From Prorocentrum cordatum (taxonomy: Eukaryota > Sar > Dinophyceae > Prorocentrales > Prorocentraceae): a stretch of DNA of 64,000 nt. A program made the translations under genes and the position numbers. Below are positions 20,628 to 31,836 of this stretch, piece after piece (the stretch's first letter is position 1; the number at the start of each line of letters is the position of its first letter). The notes under the pieces are model-generated. The model did not search any database and was not told the DNA's origin. It saw only the letters and a program-made list of their open reading frames with translations. The stretch is from contig CAUYUJ010015282.1 of assembly GCA_963575745.1 (NCBI GenBank), forward strand, positions 381,651 through 445,650, written 5' to 3'.

Positions 20628-22383
20628 CTCTCTTGGGACGCGGGGGCTCCTTCTGCGTGGATCCCGTCGTCGTCGGCTTGGGCTTGTACGGGTTGGTGCA
20701 CTCCTTTCGCCAGCGGCCCTTCTGGCCGCAGTTGGCGCACCTCGTCCTGAGCTTCAGCTGGCTGACGCTCAGCCGCTGACGCCCTGTTCCCGAAAGTGGA
20801 GCCGGCCTGCCACCGCTGCGCTTGCTGTCGAAGAAGTCCCGGTCTCGCGCGATCGCCTTCTTCAGCTCTCTGCTCTCAGCCCACTTTCGAGGCTTGCCCG
20901 AGGTCGCTCGCTTCTCATCCAAAACTGCGGCTAGTACTGCCACTGCCAGATCTTCGTCCAGCTCCTGGCTCTCGATCGCCTCGTAGAAGGCCGCCGCGTC
21001 AGCGTCGTCCATGATGAGGTCCCGCTCGAACTCGTAGTAGATGGCGGCGTCGGCGCTCCCGTCTTCGTCGTCACTCTGGTCCGCGGCGCACACCTTCTGC
21101 TTTCTTGCTTGCGACCCCTTTTTCCGAACATCCATCTTCATCAGTCCGCGCTTGATCGACTCCAGGTCCTCCTTGCCCTGAGTGATCGACAGAAGGTTTA
21201 TCATGTTCTGCTCTGTCAGCCCTGATCCGTTCTTCAGCTGCTGCACTTGCACTTTCTCCGGTAAGTCCAGACCGTGTCGCCGCGCCGTGCGTACTTGGAG
21301 ATCCCGCCTCATCACGTACTGCGTGTACGTCTCCCCCGAGCGGATCTCCGTGTCTTCGAGCACGAGCCTGTACGCCTCCTTCGCCTCGTCGTCGTCCTGG
21401 TCGCCCCTGCACCTCTTCAGGAACGCGTAGAGCGTCTCCATGCCCGACGGGCCGTCGAGCTCGTCCTGATAATGCAGGAGGCGTTCCTACAGGTCTGGAG
21501 GTAGACCGTCTATGACCTTGCCCGCCTGCTGCTCTGCCGGCAGCCCCGTGCGCCGGCTCCATCTCTTCACCTGCACCAGCCAGACGTCGAGCCTCTCGAA
21601 GCCCTGCCACGGCTGCGGGCCCTGCGTGTCATTCGGCCGCCAACCGCCTGTGGCCCCCTGCTCCGTGAACGACTGCGCCGGCCATCCCGAGACGGGCGCA
21701 GCTGGAGGCGGTGGTGCGTCGGCTGCCTCGAGCGACGTCGCCCCGGCTGCTCCTGCCGCGGTCGCCGCTGCTCGTGCCTGAGGCTGGCTGGCCGCGGCTG
21801 CTGCTGCCGCCGCCGCTGGTGCCTGAGGCTGGCTGGCCGCGGCCTCTGCCGCCGCTGCCGCCGGTGCCCGAAGCTGGCTGTCCGTTGCTGCCGCGGTGGC
21901 CGTCGTCGCCGGCGCCGGAGGCGAGGTGCCTCCTGCAGCAGCCGCTGCTCCGCCCATCAGGGCTCGCGGGAGCGGAGGCTGCTCTGGCGCCGTGAACATG
22001 GCCCAGCTCGCGCTACCCCAGCCCGAGCCGTCCCACGGCTGCCACGGAACCCAGCGCCATCGGCCGGCACTCCATCCCTGTCAGTCGTTCGCCTGGCTGC
22101 CCTGCTGCCAGGGATCTCCGCCTGGCTGCTGCCACGGGTCGCTCCCCGCGGCCGTGGCCGCCGCCGCGGCTGCTGCTGCCACGCTGTCCGCCGCCGCGGC
22201 TGCTGCCGCTGCGTCAGCGGGGTGGTCCCCGCTCGCTGCTGGTGAGGCCCCGCTGGAGGCCGGCTGCGGCGGGCGGGTGCCTTCGGTCTGCTCTCTGTGC
22301 GTCTCCTCCTCCGTGGTGTCTGGAGGGGCAGGCATCTGCCCTCCGTCTGCGCTCCCCGACGCCTCGTGGCCCTCCTCAACCAT
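20542..22383 (-). pseudogene. gag: Copia gag with two in-frame stops
   Basis: Gag forms the particle and binds element RNA. The likely start is the ATG at 22,383 (MVEEGHEASGSADGG), 17 nt inside the 5' LTR edge. The N-terminal third is Ala-, Pro- and Gln-rich. The same frame continues past a TGA at 22,083 and a TAG at 21,489 into a well-formed core (DELDGPSGMETLYAFLKR, then ETYTQYVMRRDLQVRTARR). Near the end is a zinc knuckle, CANCGQKGRWRKEC (about 20,735), with Arg where the CCHC knuckle has His (CGC for CAC, one transition). Both stops and the His loss point to decay. Confidence 0.8.
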
Positions 22384-22385
22384 CA

Positions 22386-22399
22386 CGCTCCTGCTACCA
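22386..22399 (-). promoter_or_regulatory. Primer-binding site, initiator-Met tRNA type
   Basis: One nucleotide inside the 5' LTR the minus strand reads TGGTAGCAGGAGCG. The first nine bases, TGGTAGCAG, complement the 3' end of eukaryotic initiator methionine tRNA (...CUGCUACCA); the match stops there. Position and sequence fit minus-strand priming. Confidence 0.65.
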
Positions 22400-22400
22400 T

Positions 22401-22620
22401 TGTGAGCCGACGATCGGATCGAGAGGGACGGACGGGCGCGGGGAGAGGGCGACTGAGGGTCGCTGGGGCCCGCCTCTCCTCCCCACGTTTTCAGAGACTT
22501 GAGCCACAACAATCACAGTACGCGCACGCCTGCAGCAGAGAATAGCAAAGCACGAGACTATTCACGCAGGCTCCCAACATACCTAGCTCGAAGGGTGGGG
22601 TGGCAAGGATATACAAGACA
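22401..22620 (-). repeat. 5' LTR of the copia element
   Basis: 220 bp with TG...CA termini. It should carry the promoter and the transcript start and end sites; I cannot place a TATA box with confidence. It matches 12,863-13,082 at 215 of 220 positions. Confidence 0.95.
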
Positions 22621-22625
22621 ACGAG
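22621..22625. repeat. Target-site duplication (ACGAG), 5' side of the copia element
   Basis: Pairs with 12,858-12,862. Removing the element and one ACGAG leaves GGCGGCGACGAGGCTGCGAC, which continues the adjoining minisatellite. Confidence 0.9.
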
Positions 22626-22870
22626 GCTGCGACGGCGAGCACGGAACCGCCAGACCGCCGGCCAGGCCCAGACGACCGGCGGCGATGAGGCGGCGACGGC
22701 GAGCACGGAGCCGCCAGACCGCCGCCCAGGCCCTGACGACGGGCGAAGACGAGGCGGCGACGGGGCGGCGACGGCGAGCATGGAGCCGCCAGACCAGCAA
22801 CCCCCCTGAAGCACGGGCGACGACGATGCGGCGACGGCGAGCAAAGAACCGCCAGACCGACAACCCCTCC
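22626..22870. repeat. Minisatellite GCGACGGCGAGCACGG..., about 4 units
   Basis: Units of about 60-75 bp with the order GCGACGGCGAGCACGGA, CCGCCAGACCGCC, CCAGGCCCWGACGACSGGCG. The copia element sits at its left edge. 22,871-23,690 holds no gene that I can support. Confidence 0.65.
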
Positions 22871-23689
22871 CATTTCCTTATACCGCAGATATGAAATTCT
22901 GAATGCAAGCGCTGTTTGGGGCAAAAACTCCACACCCGCCTCGCACACCTTGCATAAAAAGGCTGCAAGGCCCAAAGTGTGCCAGCGCTCCCTGGAGATC
23001 CCACCTGGTGTTCTCGGGTGGGGATCACGCAAGTCAGGTAGGCCTTGCACCAGTCGGTGCGTGAGCAGAGAAAGAACATGAAGCCAGCAAGCCTTCAGCA
23101 ATGTGGTCAGGCCTTGACTATTCGCTCCAACTCGCGAGCGGCACCACCGTTTTGGCAGAAGTAGTCCGCGAGTCGCGCATGGGAGCCAGAACCTCCCAAT
23201 GCACTCTTCAACACAGGGTGCCCCCAAGTTTGGCGATACGTATTTGTTTTTGTACGCTGGAGGCCCCCAGTGGGATCACCCGAAACAACAATAGCTTGTC
23301 TGGTGCGTTGGAAGTCTGCCTCTGTTCTCCTTCCTCAAACCTCCCGCGCCGAAGTGACTCCCTGACGGTCTCAGGGGGTGCTGCGAGGGTGCCGAGAGGC
23401 CGAAGATGGCGAAGCGCCTCAGTGTTGTGGTTGTTCGATGCGTTGGACATCTGCCTCTGTTTTACAGTAGGGGGCCGACCACAAGAAACCTTCCACAAGA
23501 AACTCAACCCTGAGATCTCAGAACGTCCACAGACTTTTGGTGCGGGCAGGTTGCGCTCTTCATAGCAAAACCATCGAAGCCCAAAAAAGCCAGGGCAGCC
23601 TGGAGGCAAGCAGGGTGTTTCTTGGCCTGGGTCTCCACCGTATTCACCGAGCCCTCAGATTCGACGTCGCGAAACACTTGAATTTGGAG

Positions 23690-23890
23690 TCCTGAAACGG
23701 TGCGGTGACAGACTGTGCGGTGACCTCGAAATCCCCCAAGATCTCACCGCACGGTCCGTCAACGCACGGTTTCGAGACCTCGGATGCCCCAGTCGCCCGA
23801 GACGTCCTCGGAGAACGACCCGAGTCCAAAACCGTGCGGTGACCCCGAATCCCCACCGACTCACCACACGGTGCCCCGTTTGGGGGCCCC
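23690..23890. repeat. Cluster of TGCGGTGA motifs in both orientations
   Basis: GTGCGGTGA occurs several times and its complement TCACCGCAC at least once, some as CCGTGCGGTGAC. The spacing is irregular. Confidence 0.5.
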
Positions 23891-24149
23891 CGAACTTGAA
23901 ACGAAGCTGAAAGCCACGACCGGAGCCTTCAACCCGATCACTCCGCGCCCTAGCTCGAGCCCGACCGATCCTCGAGGGCCTCGGGGCCCGAAGCAAGGCC
24001 GACAGCGCCTGGCTCGGATAAACTATTGCGACGCCAGGATCCCAGGGAAGGTCTACTTCTGCTCCTCCTCCTCGATTCTCCTGCGAAGCAGCGACTCCCC
24101 TGACGGTCCTCGAATCTCGACCCTCCTGAACCTCTTCGAGCTTCCTCGA

Positions 24150-24310
24150 GCCTCCTCGAACCTCCACGGGCATCCTGAACCTCCTCGAAGCTCCTCGAAG
24201 CTCCTGAAAGCTCCTCGAAGAGCTTCCTCGAAGAGCTCCTAGCTCCTCGAGCCGCCTCGAGGCTCCTCGGAGTTTCTCGAAGCTCCTCGGAGCTCCTCGA
24301 AGCTCCTCGA
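24150..24310. repeat. 10-bp repeat (CTCCTCGAAG)n
   Basis: Roughly 15 imperfect copies of CTCCTCGAAG and variants. Confidence 0.8.
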
Positions 24311-24372
24311 CGGTGCTGACTTTCTTCTGTCCTAGAAGTTCCCGCGCAGCAGCGATTACCTGACCGTCCTAG

Positions 24373-24514
24373 AGGAACAAAGTGCATAAACATGATTTCT
24401 CGGAGGTCCGCGCAGATTTCTTGGGTCGGCGCTGGACCCCCTTGCCTGGCGCGCGAAGCGCGCACCTAAGACATCTGCGCGGAGCGCCGATCGATTATGC
24501 TTGTGCGATTTGTT
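24373..24514. mobile_element. Foldback/MITE-like element HF1, copy 1
   Basis: Arms of about 50 bp face each other: the left starts AACAAAGTGCATAAACATGA, and the complement of the right reads AACAAATCGCACAAGCATAA. Both contain CCGCGCAGAT. The centre is GC-rich (GCGCGCGAAGCGCGC). On the minus strand the outer edge reads TTTGTTCCTCTAG, which resembles a 3' splice site. Confidence 0.65.
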
Positions 24515-24676
24515 TGTGCTTCGTGGCCCGAACCCGCAGCTAACCCTATGCCCCTGAGGTTCACAGGGTGGGGATAATAAAGTTCGGGGTCCAGGGAGGA
24601 TTTGAAACCGTTCCCCAGCAGGTCGCAGCATGAAGGACGTTGAGGGGGGAGAAGGGAAGGGGTGGGAGGAGCAGAC

Positions 24677-24691
24677 AGTCGTAGTAGTAGC

Positions 24692-24768
<77 letters not shown>

Positions 24769-24831
24769 GAGTAGTAGTAGTAGTGGTGGTGGTGGTGGTG
24801 GTGGTGGTGGTGGTGGTTGTCGTGGTGGTGC

Positions 24832-24908
<77 letters not shown>

Positions 24909-24949
24909 CCAGTAGTAGTAGTAGTCGTTGTAGTCGTAGTAGTAGTAGC

Positions 24950-24990
<41 letters not shown>

Positions 24991-25062
24991 CAGTAGTACT
25001 AGTAGTAGTAGCAGTAGTAGTAGTAATAATAATAATCGTAGTAATCGTCGTCGTAGCAGTAA

Positions 25063-25117
<55 letters not shown>

Positions 25118-25118
25118 T
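24677..25118. repeat. (AGT)n microsatellite, about 440 bp
   Basis: AGT/GTA triplets with scattered variants (GGT, CGT, AAT). Reads as poly-Ser, poly-Val or poly-Thr in all phases; no gene. 25,120-25,670 holds no gene that I can support. Confidence 0.95.
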
Positions 25119-25670
25119 GTTGTTACTGTTGTAGGGGAGGGGGGAAAGAGAAGGGAGGCGGGAGGGAGGAGGAGCGGGGGAGGAATTTCGAACAAAACAA
25201 AGTTGCACGCCGTTCGCATTTCTTTTTAAAAAACCTATCATTTCAGAAAGGTGTTTCAAATCCTCGCGTGGCGGGGTTAATCTCGAGCACTTTCCGGCGA
25301 TAACAAAAACCTGGAGATAAAACAACGAATGCGAATAAGGTTGATGTAATCGTACTAGTCGTACTCGTAGTCGTAGTTGTAGAAGTCGTACTAATACATG
25401 ATGGTCATGATGATGACAATCGCATGCTGCTGATGCTGATGATGCGGTAAGAAGATTTACCATATGATGTGTACTTTCCGCGGTGATAATGAAATCCGGC
25501 ACCGCCGCCTCCCACCGCCGACTGAACTGTATTGGCTGGCTAGGGCATGCGGTTACGCAACAGCGATGGCGAAACGGAGAAGGGCGACGAGGGGACAGAA
25601 AGAGAGCCTCCGCAGCCACGAGCGCGACGATGCGGATTACTTCCAGACTAGCCTAAGAAGAAAAGAGGCA

Positions 25671-25790
25671 TTCAACAAAAACTTTTGGCGCTCCGCGCGA
25701 ATTTCTTGGATCCGCGCTGGGCCCCCCCTCCCTGGCGCGCGGAGTGCGCCAGTGGTGGCGCCGGAGCGCCGAAAGTTTACACGTCGTTCA
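25671..25790. mobile_element. Foldback/MITE-like element HF1, copy 2 (right arm deleted)
   Basis: The left arm has CTTTTGGCGCTCCGCGCGAA then TTTCTTGGATCCGCGCTGGG. The right arm keeps only GGAGCGCCGAAAGTTTACAC. On the minus strand the outer edge continues CCTCTTTTCTTCTTAG, again acceptor-like. Confidence 0.55.
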
Positions 25791-26336
25791 TTTCTAATCG
25801 TGCTCATTCCTAACTGTGCTCGTTTCTAATTGTACCTGGCCCCCTAGTGGCCAGGACTAGGCCCAGGAAAAAACAATGAGAAATGAAAGGATCGTGGCCC
25901 CCCGAAAATCAAATAACTTTCGAAGAGTTGGAAACGAACTATGTGTATGTTTATGGCGACTGTTCTTCTTCGATCGGTTGGAAGATTCTCCTGGGGGTCT
26001 TGCCCTTGGAGGGCTTGTTCCTCCTCGGACCTCCCGCGCAGCAGCGACTCCCTGACGGTCCTGACCCGCACCACCGTGCCGGCCCGGGCCTGCAGCTCGG
26101 CCTCGCCAGGCCCGCGGAGCATGGCCGCATGTTCGAGGAGCTCCTCGGCGTTGAGGTTGGGTCGAGCATGTCCCCCTACAGGCAGATTCTGGAGGACACA
26201 TATAGAGCAAATTCAAGAGTGGCCAATCAAAAATCGGAGAAACCGTCCCCAGAATATGTCTTGACCATTTCGAATTTTCCTCCTGTAGAGGGACATGCCC
26301 GATTTGAAATTAAGGGGAGGCCCTCTCCTCCAGCAG

Positions 26337-26850
26337 AGGAGGAGGAGGAGGAGGAGGAGGAGGAGGAGGAGGAGGAGGAGGGGGAGTAGTTATTCAGAAG
26401 AAAGAGGAGGAGGAGGAGGAGGAGGAGGAGGAGGAGAGGAGGAGGAGGAGGAGGAGGAGGAGGAGGAGGAAGGAGGAGGAGGGGAGGAGGAGGAGGAGAG
26501 AGGAGGAGGAGGAGGAGGGGGAGGAGGGCTGGGGGTGGGGGTGCCCGAGCAGACGGTGCTGGAGGATCGCGCCGCACCGCCGATGCACCGCCGGTGTGCG
26601 TCGGCAGGACGTCGGCGGCGCAGCGGCGCGGCCTTGGCGCGACGAGGCTCGTGCTCTCGGCGTCGCGCCGGGCCGCGCCGGAGGCACCGGACGTCGCTGA
26701 AAGGGGTGAAGGGGGAGGAGGCCGAGAAGGAAGAGGAGGGTGCACAAGGAAGAGGAGGAGGAGGAGGAGGAGGAGGAGGAGGAGGAGGAGGAGGAGGAGG
26801 AGGAGGAGGAGGGGGCGGAGGAGGAGGAGGGGGCGGAGGACAAGAGAAAG
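26337..26850. repeat. (GGA)n tracts at 26,337-26,530 and 26,743-26,850
   Basis: Two long polypurine tracts around a GC-rich block that resembles the CGCGCCGCACCGCCGATGC sequence found at 32.9, 33.4 and 45.0-45.4 kb. Open frames across them are poly-Glu, poly-Arg or poly-Gly artefacts. 26,860-27,600 holds no gene that I can support. Confidence 0.85.
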
Positions 26851-27609
26851 GAGCTGCAGCAGGATAGGGGTATTATGAAAAGGAGGAGGGGGATGCTAGG
26901 AGGATGCGGGGGCGTGGGCGTCCGACCCCCCGTCGCAGCTCGGACCCCGCTCGGGGGCACCTGGCGGTGTGGCTTGCCTGTGGGCTTGCTTGTTCGGGTG
27001 TCGTTTGTCTGTGTGGCGTCCGCCTCTTTCGTGTTACATGCTTTTTTTGTTGGGGGGGGTCTGTCTGTTTGGGTTGCCGAGGTTGCTTCTTCATGTCTGG
27101 CTTCCTGCCTGTAGATGTGGTAGGCCGTTGGTTCTCCCTGTTGTGTAGTTTGGACCCTTGAAGGGGCCCCAGGACACACAAATAAATACACACAAATCAA
27201 AAGATTCCTCCAATTTTCCGATATTTTCTGGGTTTCTGCCTTCCCCCCCACTTCCCATATTTTCCCATATTTTCTATGGGATCGAAGATTAATTGTGTCT
27301 GTGTGTTTGTTCCCTCCTGAACCCTGGCCCCCTCCCGTTCCTGCCTCCCTTTTCTCCCCCCTCCCCTTGGCTGCCCCGGTGCGCCGCGCGCAGAGCACGT
27401 GGCGTGCTGGCACGGGGCTCAGCACACAGACGGAGCACGTGCGCGACGAGAAAACAAAACTCGGCGGCGAGCGGAGGGGGGGGAAGCGGGAAGGAGAAGG
27501 CCTTCTCGGAAGGGAGGGAGGGGGGAATTGAGAAGGAGAAGAGGGGGAGTGAGAAGGAGAAGAGGAGAAGGAGAAGGAGAAGACCTTCTCTGAGAAGGGG
27601 CAAGCGAGG

Positions 27610-27790
27610 GGGGAAGCGGGAAGGAGTGGGCCTTCTCGGAAGGCGGCGGGGCTCCTCGGGAGGCCTCCGGCCTTCTGAGATATGCTCTGTGCCTTCGGGG
27701 AGGGCTTAGGGTACCTCGAAGGCCAGGGGACTTCCGAGCCTTCTGAGAGGGCCCGCCCCTCCTCACTTCCCCCCGGGCTCACCGCTGACA
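27610..27790. repeat. Dispersed repeat with CCTTCTGAGA motifs, copy 1
   Basis: About 180 bp: TTCTCGGAAGGCGGCGGG, GCCTTCTGAGA, CGAGCCTTCTGAGAGGGCCC (first G as C at 27,737), CCCGGGCTCACCGC. A similar block in the same orientation is at 45,785-45,965. 27,791-28,410 is rich in ACGCG motifs and holds no gene that I can support. Confidence 0.6.
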
Positions 27791-28411
27791 AACGGGTCTT
27801 GCGCGAGATGACGTAGCCACCTTACGCGGTTGCTTACCCGGGCCGCCAGCGCGTCACACCGCGTGGGGAGCGAGGGCGCTTACGCGCGACCTTACGCGGA
27901 CAGTCTGTGCGCGAATGTCGGCGCAATCGACCCTGTTTGTTCGCGTCGCTCACGTGGGTCTGGCGCGATGCGTTCGCCAAAACGTGGGCCAACACGTGCC
28001 GGGCGAACAAAAGAAACGTGTTAACACGGACGTTCTGAACACGGTGCGTGCTGTGTGTCAGCACGGGCGCATCAGTGCAGCTGAGTCCCTCCCCTCCTCC
28101 CCCCTTGCGTCGCGCCCCCCCCCCCCACCTCCCCTCGGGGCCACCCTCTGGGCTCCCCTTGGGCCGCTCCCGTCGTCGCGCTCATCGTGACCGCAAGCTG
28201 CTCGGGTGCTCCTGCCTCCGGCCTCCTCCCTCCCACCATGCTCCCTCCCGCCTCCCCCTCCCGTCGTGGGGCCTCCCTCGCTCCCCCTCCCTCCCTCCTC
28301 CCTCCTCGCCCTCCCTTCCTCCCCCCGATCCGGTCGCTGGTGCCCCCGCCCTCCCTGGGGCCCCCCGCCGTCGTCACTCTCGTCGCTGTACGAGCTCGCT
28401 GCGCCCGTCGT

Positions 28412-28565
28412 TTCCGTCCTCCTCCTCCTCCTCCTCCTCCTCCTTCTCCTCCTCCCTCCTCCTCCTCCTCCCTCTCCTCCTCCTTCCTCCTCCTCCTCCT
28501 GCTCCTCCTCCTCCTCCTCCGCATCTGCCCCTGCCTCCTCCTCCGCCTCCTCCTCCTCCTCCTCG
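28412..28565. repeat. (TCC)n microsatellite
   Basis: Imperfect TCC triplets. Long frames on both strands through it are low-complexity artefacts. Confidence 0.9.
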
Positions 28566-28984
28566 CTGGAGCGCAATCGAATCGGAGCCGCGTGGACCCG
28601 GAATCAAAACAAATCGACGCTGCGCCAGCTCGAGTGCACTCGAAATCGGAAACGTGCATCAGAGTGTTGGCACCGGGACGGCTCGAATGGGAAACCTGAG
28701 ACACAGTAATTCGGATTGGCCAGGTGGAGTCGGAACGCGCCATGTGAGAGGCCACGAACGCGGAAAAAGCTCGGGACCGTTTGCCCTCGGGATCCCTTTT
28801 CTGTATTTTTCTGTCGCCGCTAAGGGTAAACAGCTGACTTCTCCGTCCCAGATCCGTCCCAGATGGAGGGGGGGGCACAGGCATGCTTCTGGCAGCCAAT
28901 GGTGTAGCACACAGCACAGCAGAAGGTTGGAGGCGGTCGGGGGCTCTGAACTGGCTGGGGCACCAGAGAGGCCGTCAAGAGCCT

Positions 28985-31420
28985 GTTTTTCCCAACCATC
29001 CTGTGGTGTTGGGTCCTCGTTTTGAAGAGACGGTGCCCCGCGTTCTCCTTCCCTCCTTCCTCCCGCTGCCTCCTCCCCCCTCCCATCATCATGGCCCCAC
29101 AGGGAGCTCCACCGAAGGCCCCAGTGCCGCCGCCCGCATGCGTCCCCCACACCCATGTCGGCACACCCCTCACACGCTTCGTTGCCCCACAGGGAGCTCC
29201 ACCGAAGGCCCCAGTGGCCGCGGCCGCATACGTCACCCACACACATTTCGGCACACCCCTCACACGTTTCGTGGCCCCATAGGGAGCTCCACCGAAGGCC
29301 CCAGTGCCCGCGGCCGCATGCATCACCCACACCCATTTCGGCCAACCCCTCACACGCTTCGTGGCCCCATGGGGAGCTCCACCGAAGGCCCCAGTGCCCG
29401 CGGCCGCATGCGTCACCCACACCCAATTCGGCACACCCCTCACACGTTTCGTGGCCCCATAGGGAGCTCCACCGAAGGCCTCAGTGCCGCCGCCCGCATG
29501 CGTCACCCCCACCCATTTCGGCACACCCCTCACACGCTTCGTGGCTCCATAGGGAGCTCCACCGAAGGCCCCAGTGCCCGCGCCCGCATGCGTCACCCAC
29601 ACCCATTTCGGCACACCCCTCACACGCTTCGTGGCTCCATAGGGAGCTCCGCCGAAGGCCCCAGTGCCCGCGCCCGCATGCGTCACCCACACCCATTTCG
29701 GCACACCCCTCACACGTTTCGTGGCTCCATAGGGAGCTCCGCCGAAGGCCCCAGTGCCCGCGCCCGCATGCGTCACCCACACCCATTTCGGCACACCCCT
29801 CACACGTTTCGTGGCTCCATAGGGAGCTCCACCGAAGGCCCCAGTGCCCGCGCCCGCATGCGTCACCCACACCCATTTCGGCACACCCCTCACACGTTTC
29901 GTGGCTCCATAGGGAGCTCCGCCGAAGGCCCCAGTGCCCGCGCCCGCATGCGTCACCCACACCCATTTCGGCACACCCCTCACACGTTTCGTGGCTCCAT
30001 AGGGAGCTCCACCGAAGGCCCCAGTGCCCGCGCCCGCATGCGTCACCCACACCCATTTCGGCACACCCCTCACACGTTTCGTGGCTCCATAGGGAGCTCC
30101 ACCGAAGGCCCCAGTGCCCGCGCCCGCATGCGTCACCCACACCCATTTCGGCACACCCCTCACACGTTTCGTGGCTCCATAGGGAGCTCCACCGAAGGCC
30201 CCAGTGCCCGCGCCCGCATGCGTCACCCACACCCATTTCGGCACACCCCTCACACGTTTCGTGGCTCCATAGGGAGCTCCACCGAAGGCCCCAGTGCCCG
30301 CGCCCGCATGCGTCACCCACACCCATTTCGGCACACCCCTCACACGTTTCGTGGCTCCATAGGGAGCTCCACCGAAGGCCCCAGTGCCCGCGCCCGCATG
30401 CGTCACCCACACTCAACGCACACGTCACACCCTCCGTGGTGGCCCCATAGGGAGCCCCACCGAAGGCCCCAGTGCTGCCGCCCGCATGCGTCCCGCACAC
30501 CCAATTCGGCACACCCCTCACACGTTTCGTGGCCCCATAGGGAGCCCCACCGAAGGCCCCAGTGCTGCCGCCCGCATGCGTCACGCACACCCAATTCGGC
30601 ACACCCCTCACACGTTTCGTGGCCCCATAGGGAGACCGAAGGCCCCAGTGCTGCCGCCCGCATGCGTCACGCACATTCGGCACACCCCTCACACGTTTCG
30701 TGGCCCCATAGCTCCACCGAAGGCCTCAGTGGCGGCGCTCACATGCGCATGCGTCCCGCGCACCCATTTCGGCACATCCCTGACAGGCTTCGTGGCCCCA
30801 TCATCCACCGGAGGCCCCAGTGGCGGCGCTCACATGCGTCACCCACACCCACCCAATTCGGCACACCCCTCACACGTTTCGTGGCCCCATAGGGAGCTCC
30901 ACCGAAGGCCCCAGCGGCCGCGCTCACATGCGTCCCCGCCACCCATCCCGGCACGCCCCTCACAACAACAGGTTTCGTGGCCCCATAGGGAGCTCCACCG
31001 AAGGCGCTCACATGCGTCCCCGCCGCACATCCCAGTACACCCCTCACGCGCTTCGTGGCCCCATAGGGAGCTCCACCGAAGGCCCCAGTAGCGGCGCTTA
31101 CATGCGTCTCCGCCACCCATCCCGCCCCCCCCCCCCGCATCAGCATCATGTTTCGGGGACCCATAGGGAGCTCCACTGGAGGCCCCAGTGGCGGCCCGCA
31201 CATGCGTTTCCGCCACCCATGTCGGCACGCCCCGCGAGTGTTTCATGTCCCCATAGGGAGCTTCGCCGAATGCCCCAGTGGCACCCATCTCGGCACACCC
31301 CTCACACGTTCCGTAGTCCTATGGGGAGTTCCATTGAAGATGAAACCCGCAGCTGCGGTACTGACAACTGCATATGGTTGGGTTCTTCGCCAGGCTATAA
31401 TTTTTTTTTAGACTCTGGCA
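28985..31420. mobile_element. Minisatellite-carrying element, copy 2 (90-bp units)
   Basis: It has the same flanks as the element at 8885-10,915: CCCAACCATCCTGTGGTG and GGGTCCTCGTTTTGAAGAGA on the left, TTGCATATGGTTGGGT-like TGCATATGGTTGGGTTCTTC on the right. Its array (29,095-31,320) has about 25 units of 90 bp with the shared core GGGAGCTCCACCGAAGGCCC but a different second half (CATGCGTCACCCACACCCAT, TTCGGCACACCCCTCACACG). Units near 29,640-30,390 are almost identical; those at 30,420-31,320 are diverged or shortened. Since 90 is divisible by three, 30-residue periodic frames are open on both strands; I do not call them genes. Confidence 0.65.
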
Positions 31421-31429
31421 AGTTTACTT

Positions 31430-31830
31430 GCATGGACGGGGGGGGGGGGGCTGAGCCTGAAGCAAGCCCGGGGGGGGGGCGCGGAAATCACGCAAGTCGA
31501 AAGGCACTTGCACGCTAGTATTCGCTTGAAGAGGGGCGAAGGGGGGGGGGGGGGGCGAACGCCATGCAAGTAAACTTGCCTGAATCCAAAAAAACAGGCT
31601 CCAAGAGGGGGGGAAGAAAGCCGCATTCGTTCAAAGTCGGTCCCCGGACCCCTCCCAGGATCCACCTGGCGCAGTGCTTCACCCCAGACTTGTGCTTGAC
31701 GGCCCTGGGGCCCGAGAACGGCCCCCTGGAGGAGGACGAGGAGGAGGAGGAGTAGGAGGATGAGGAGGCCGAACGCTGCGAAAAGCCTTCCCGGACCCTG
31801 CCCCCCCCTCCTGCTGGCCGGAACCCGCGT
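31430..31830. other. No gene seen; poly-G tracts and a dispersed repeat
   Basis: Contains G homopolymers, two AAGTTTACTTGCATG-type inverted copies of a short motif (31,420 and 31,570) and, at 31,640-31,735, a block that recurs inverted near 39,475-39,575 (core CGTTCTCGGGCCC). Confidence 0.5.
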
Positions 31831-31836
31831 GCCGGG

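Larger units (their letters stand above)
12863..22620 (-). mobile_element. Ty1/copia LTR retrotransposon, complete structure, mutated
   Basis: A 9,758-bp element lies on the minus strand: 5' LTR 22,401-22,620, a tRNA-iMet-type primer site, gag, protease, a methyltransferase-like segment, integrase, reverse transcriptase, RNase H, a G-rich polypurine-like tract, and 3' LTR 12,863-13,082. It is flanked by ACGAG on both sides. Integrase lies before RT, the Ty1/copia order. The LTRs differ at 5 of 220 positions. In-frame stops in gag and integrase and several frame changes in pol mean this copy could not make a full polyprotein as read, unless some indels are assembly errors. It is inserted at the edge of a GCGACGGCGAGCACGG minisatellite. 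Confidence 0.93.

Noticed and set aside
28820-30892. 530-669-codon frames with 30-residue repeats on both strands
   Set aside because: The 90-bp period is divisible by three, so openness is inherited from one unit; both strands are open equally.
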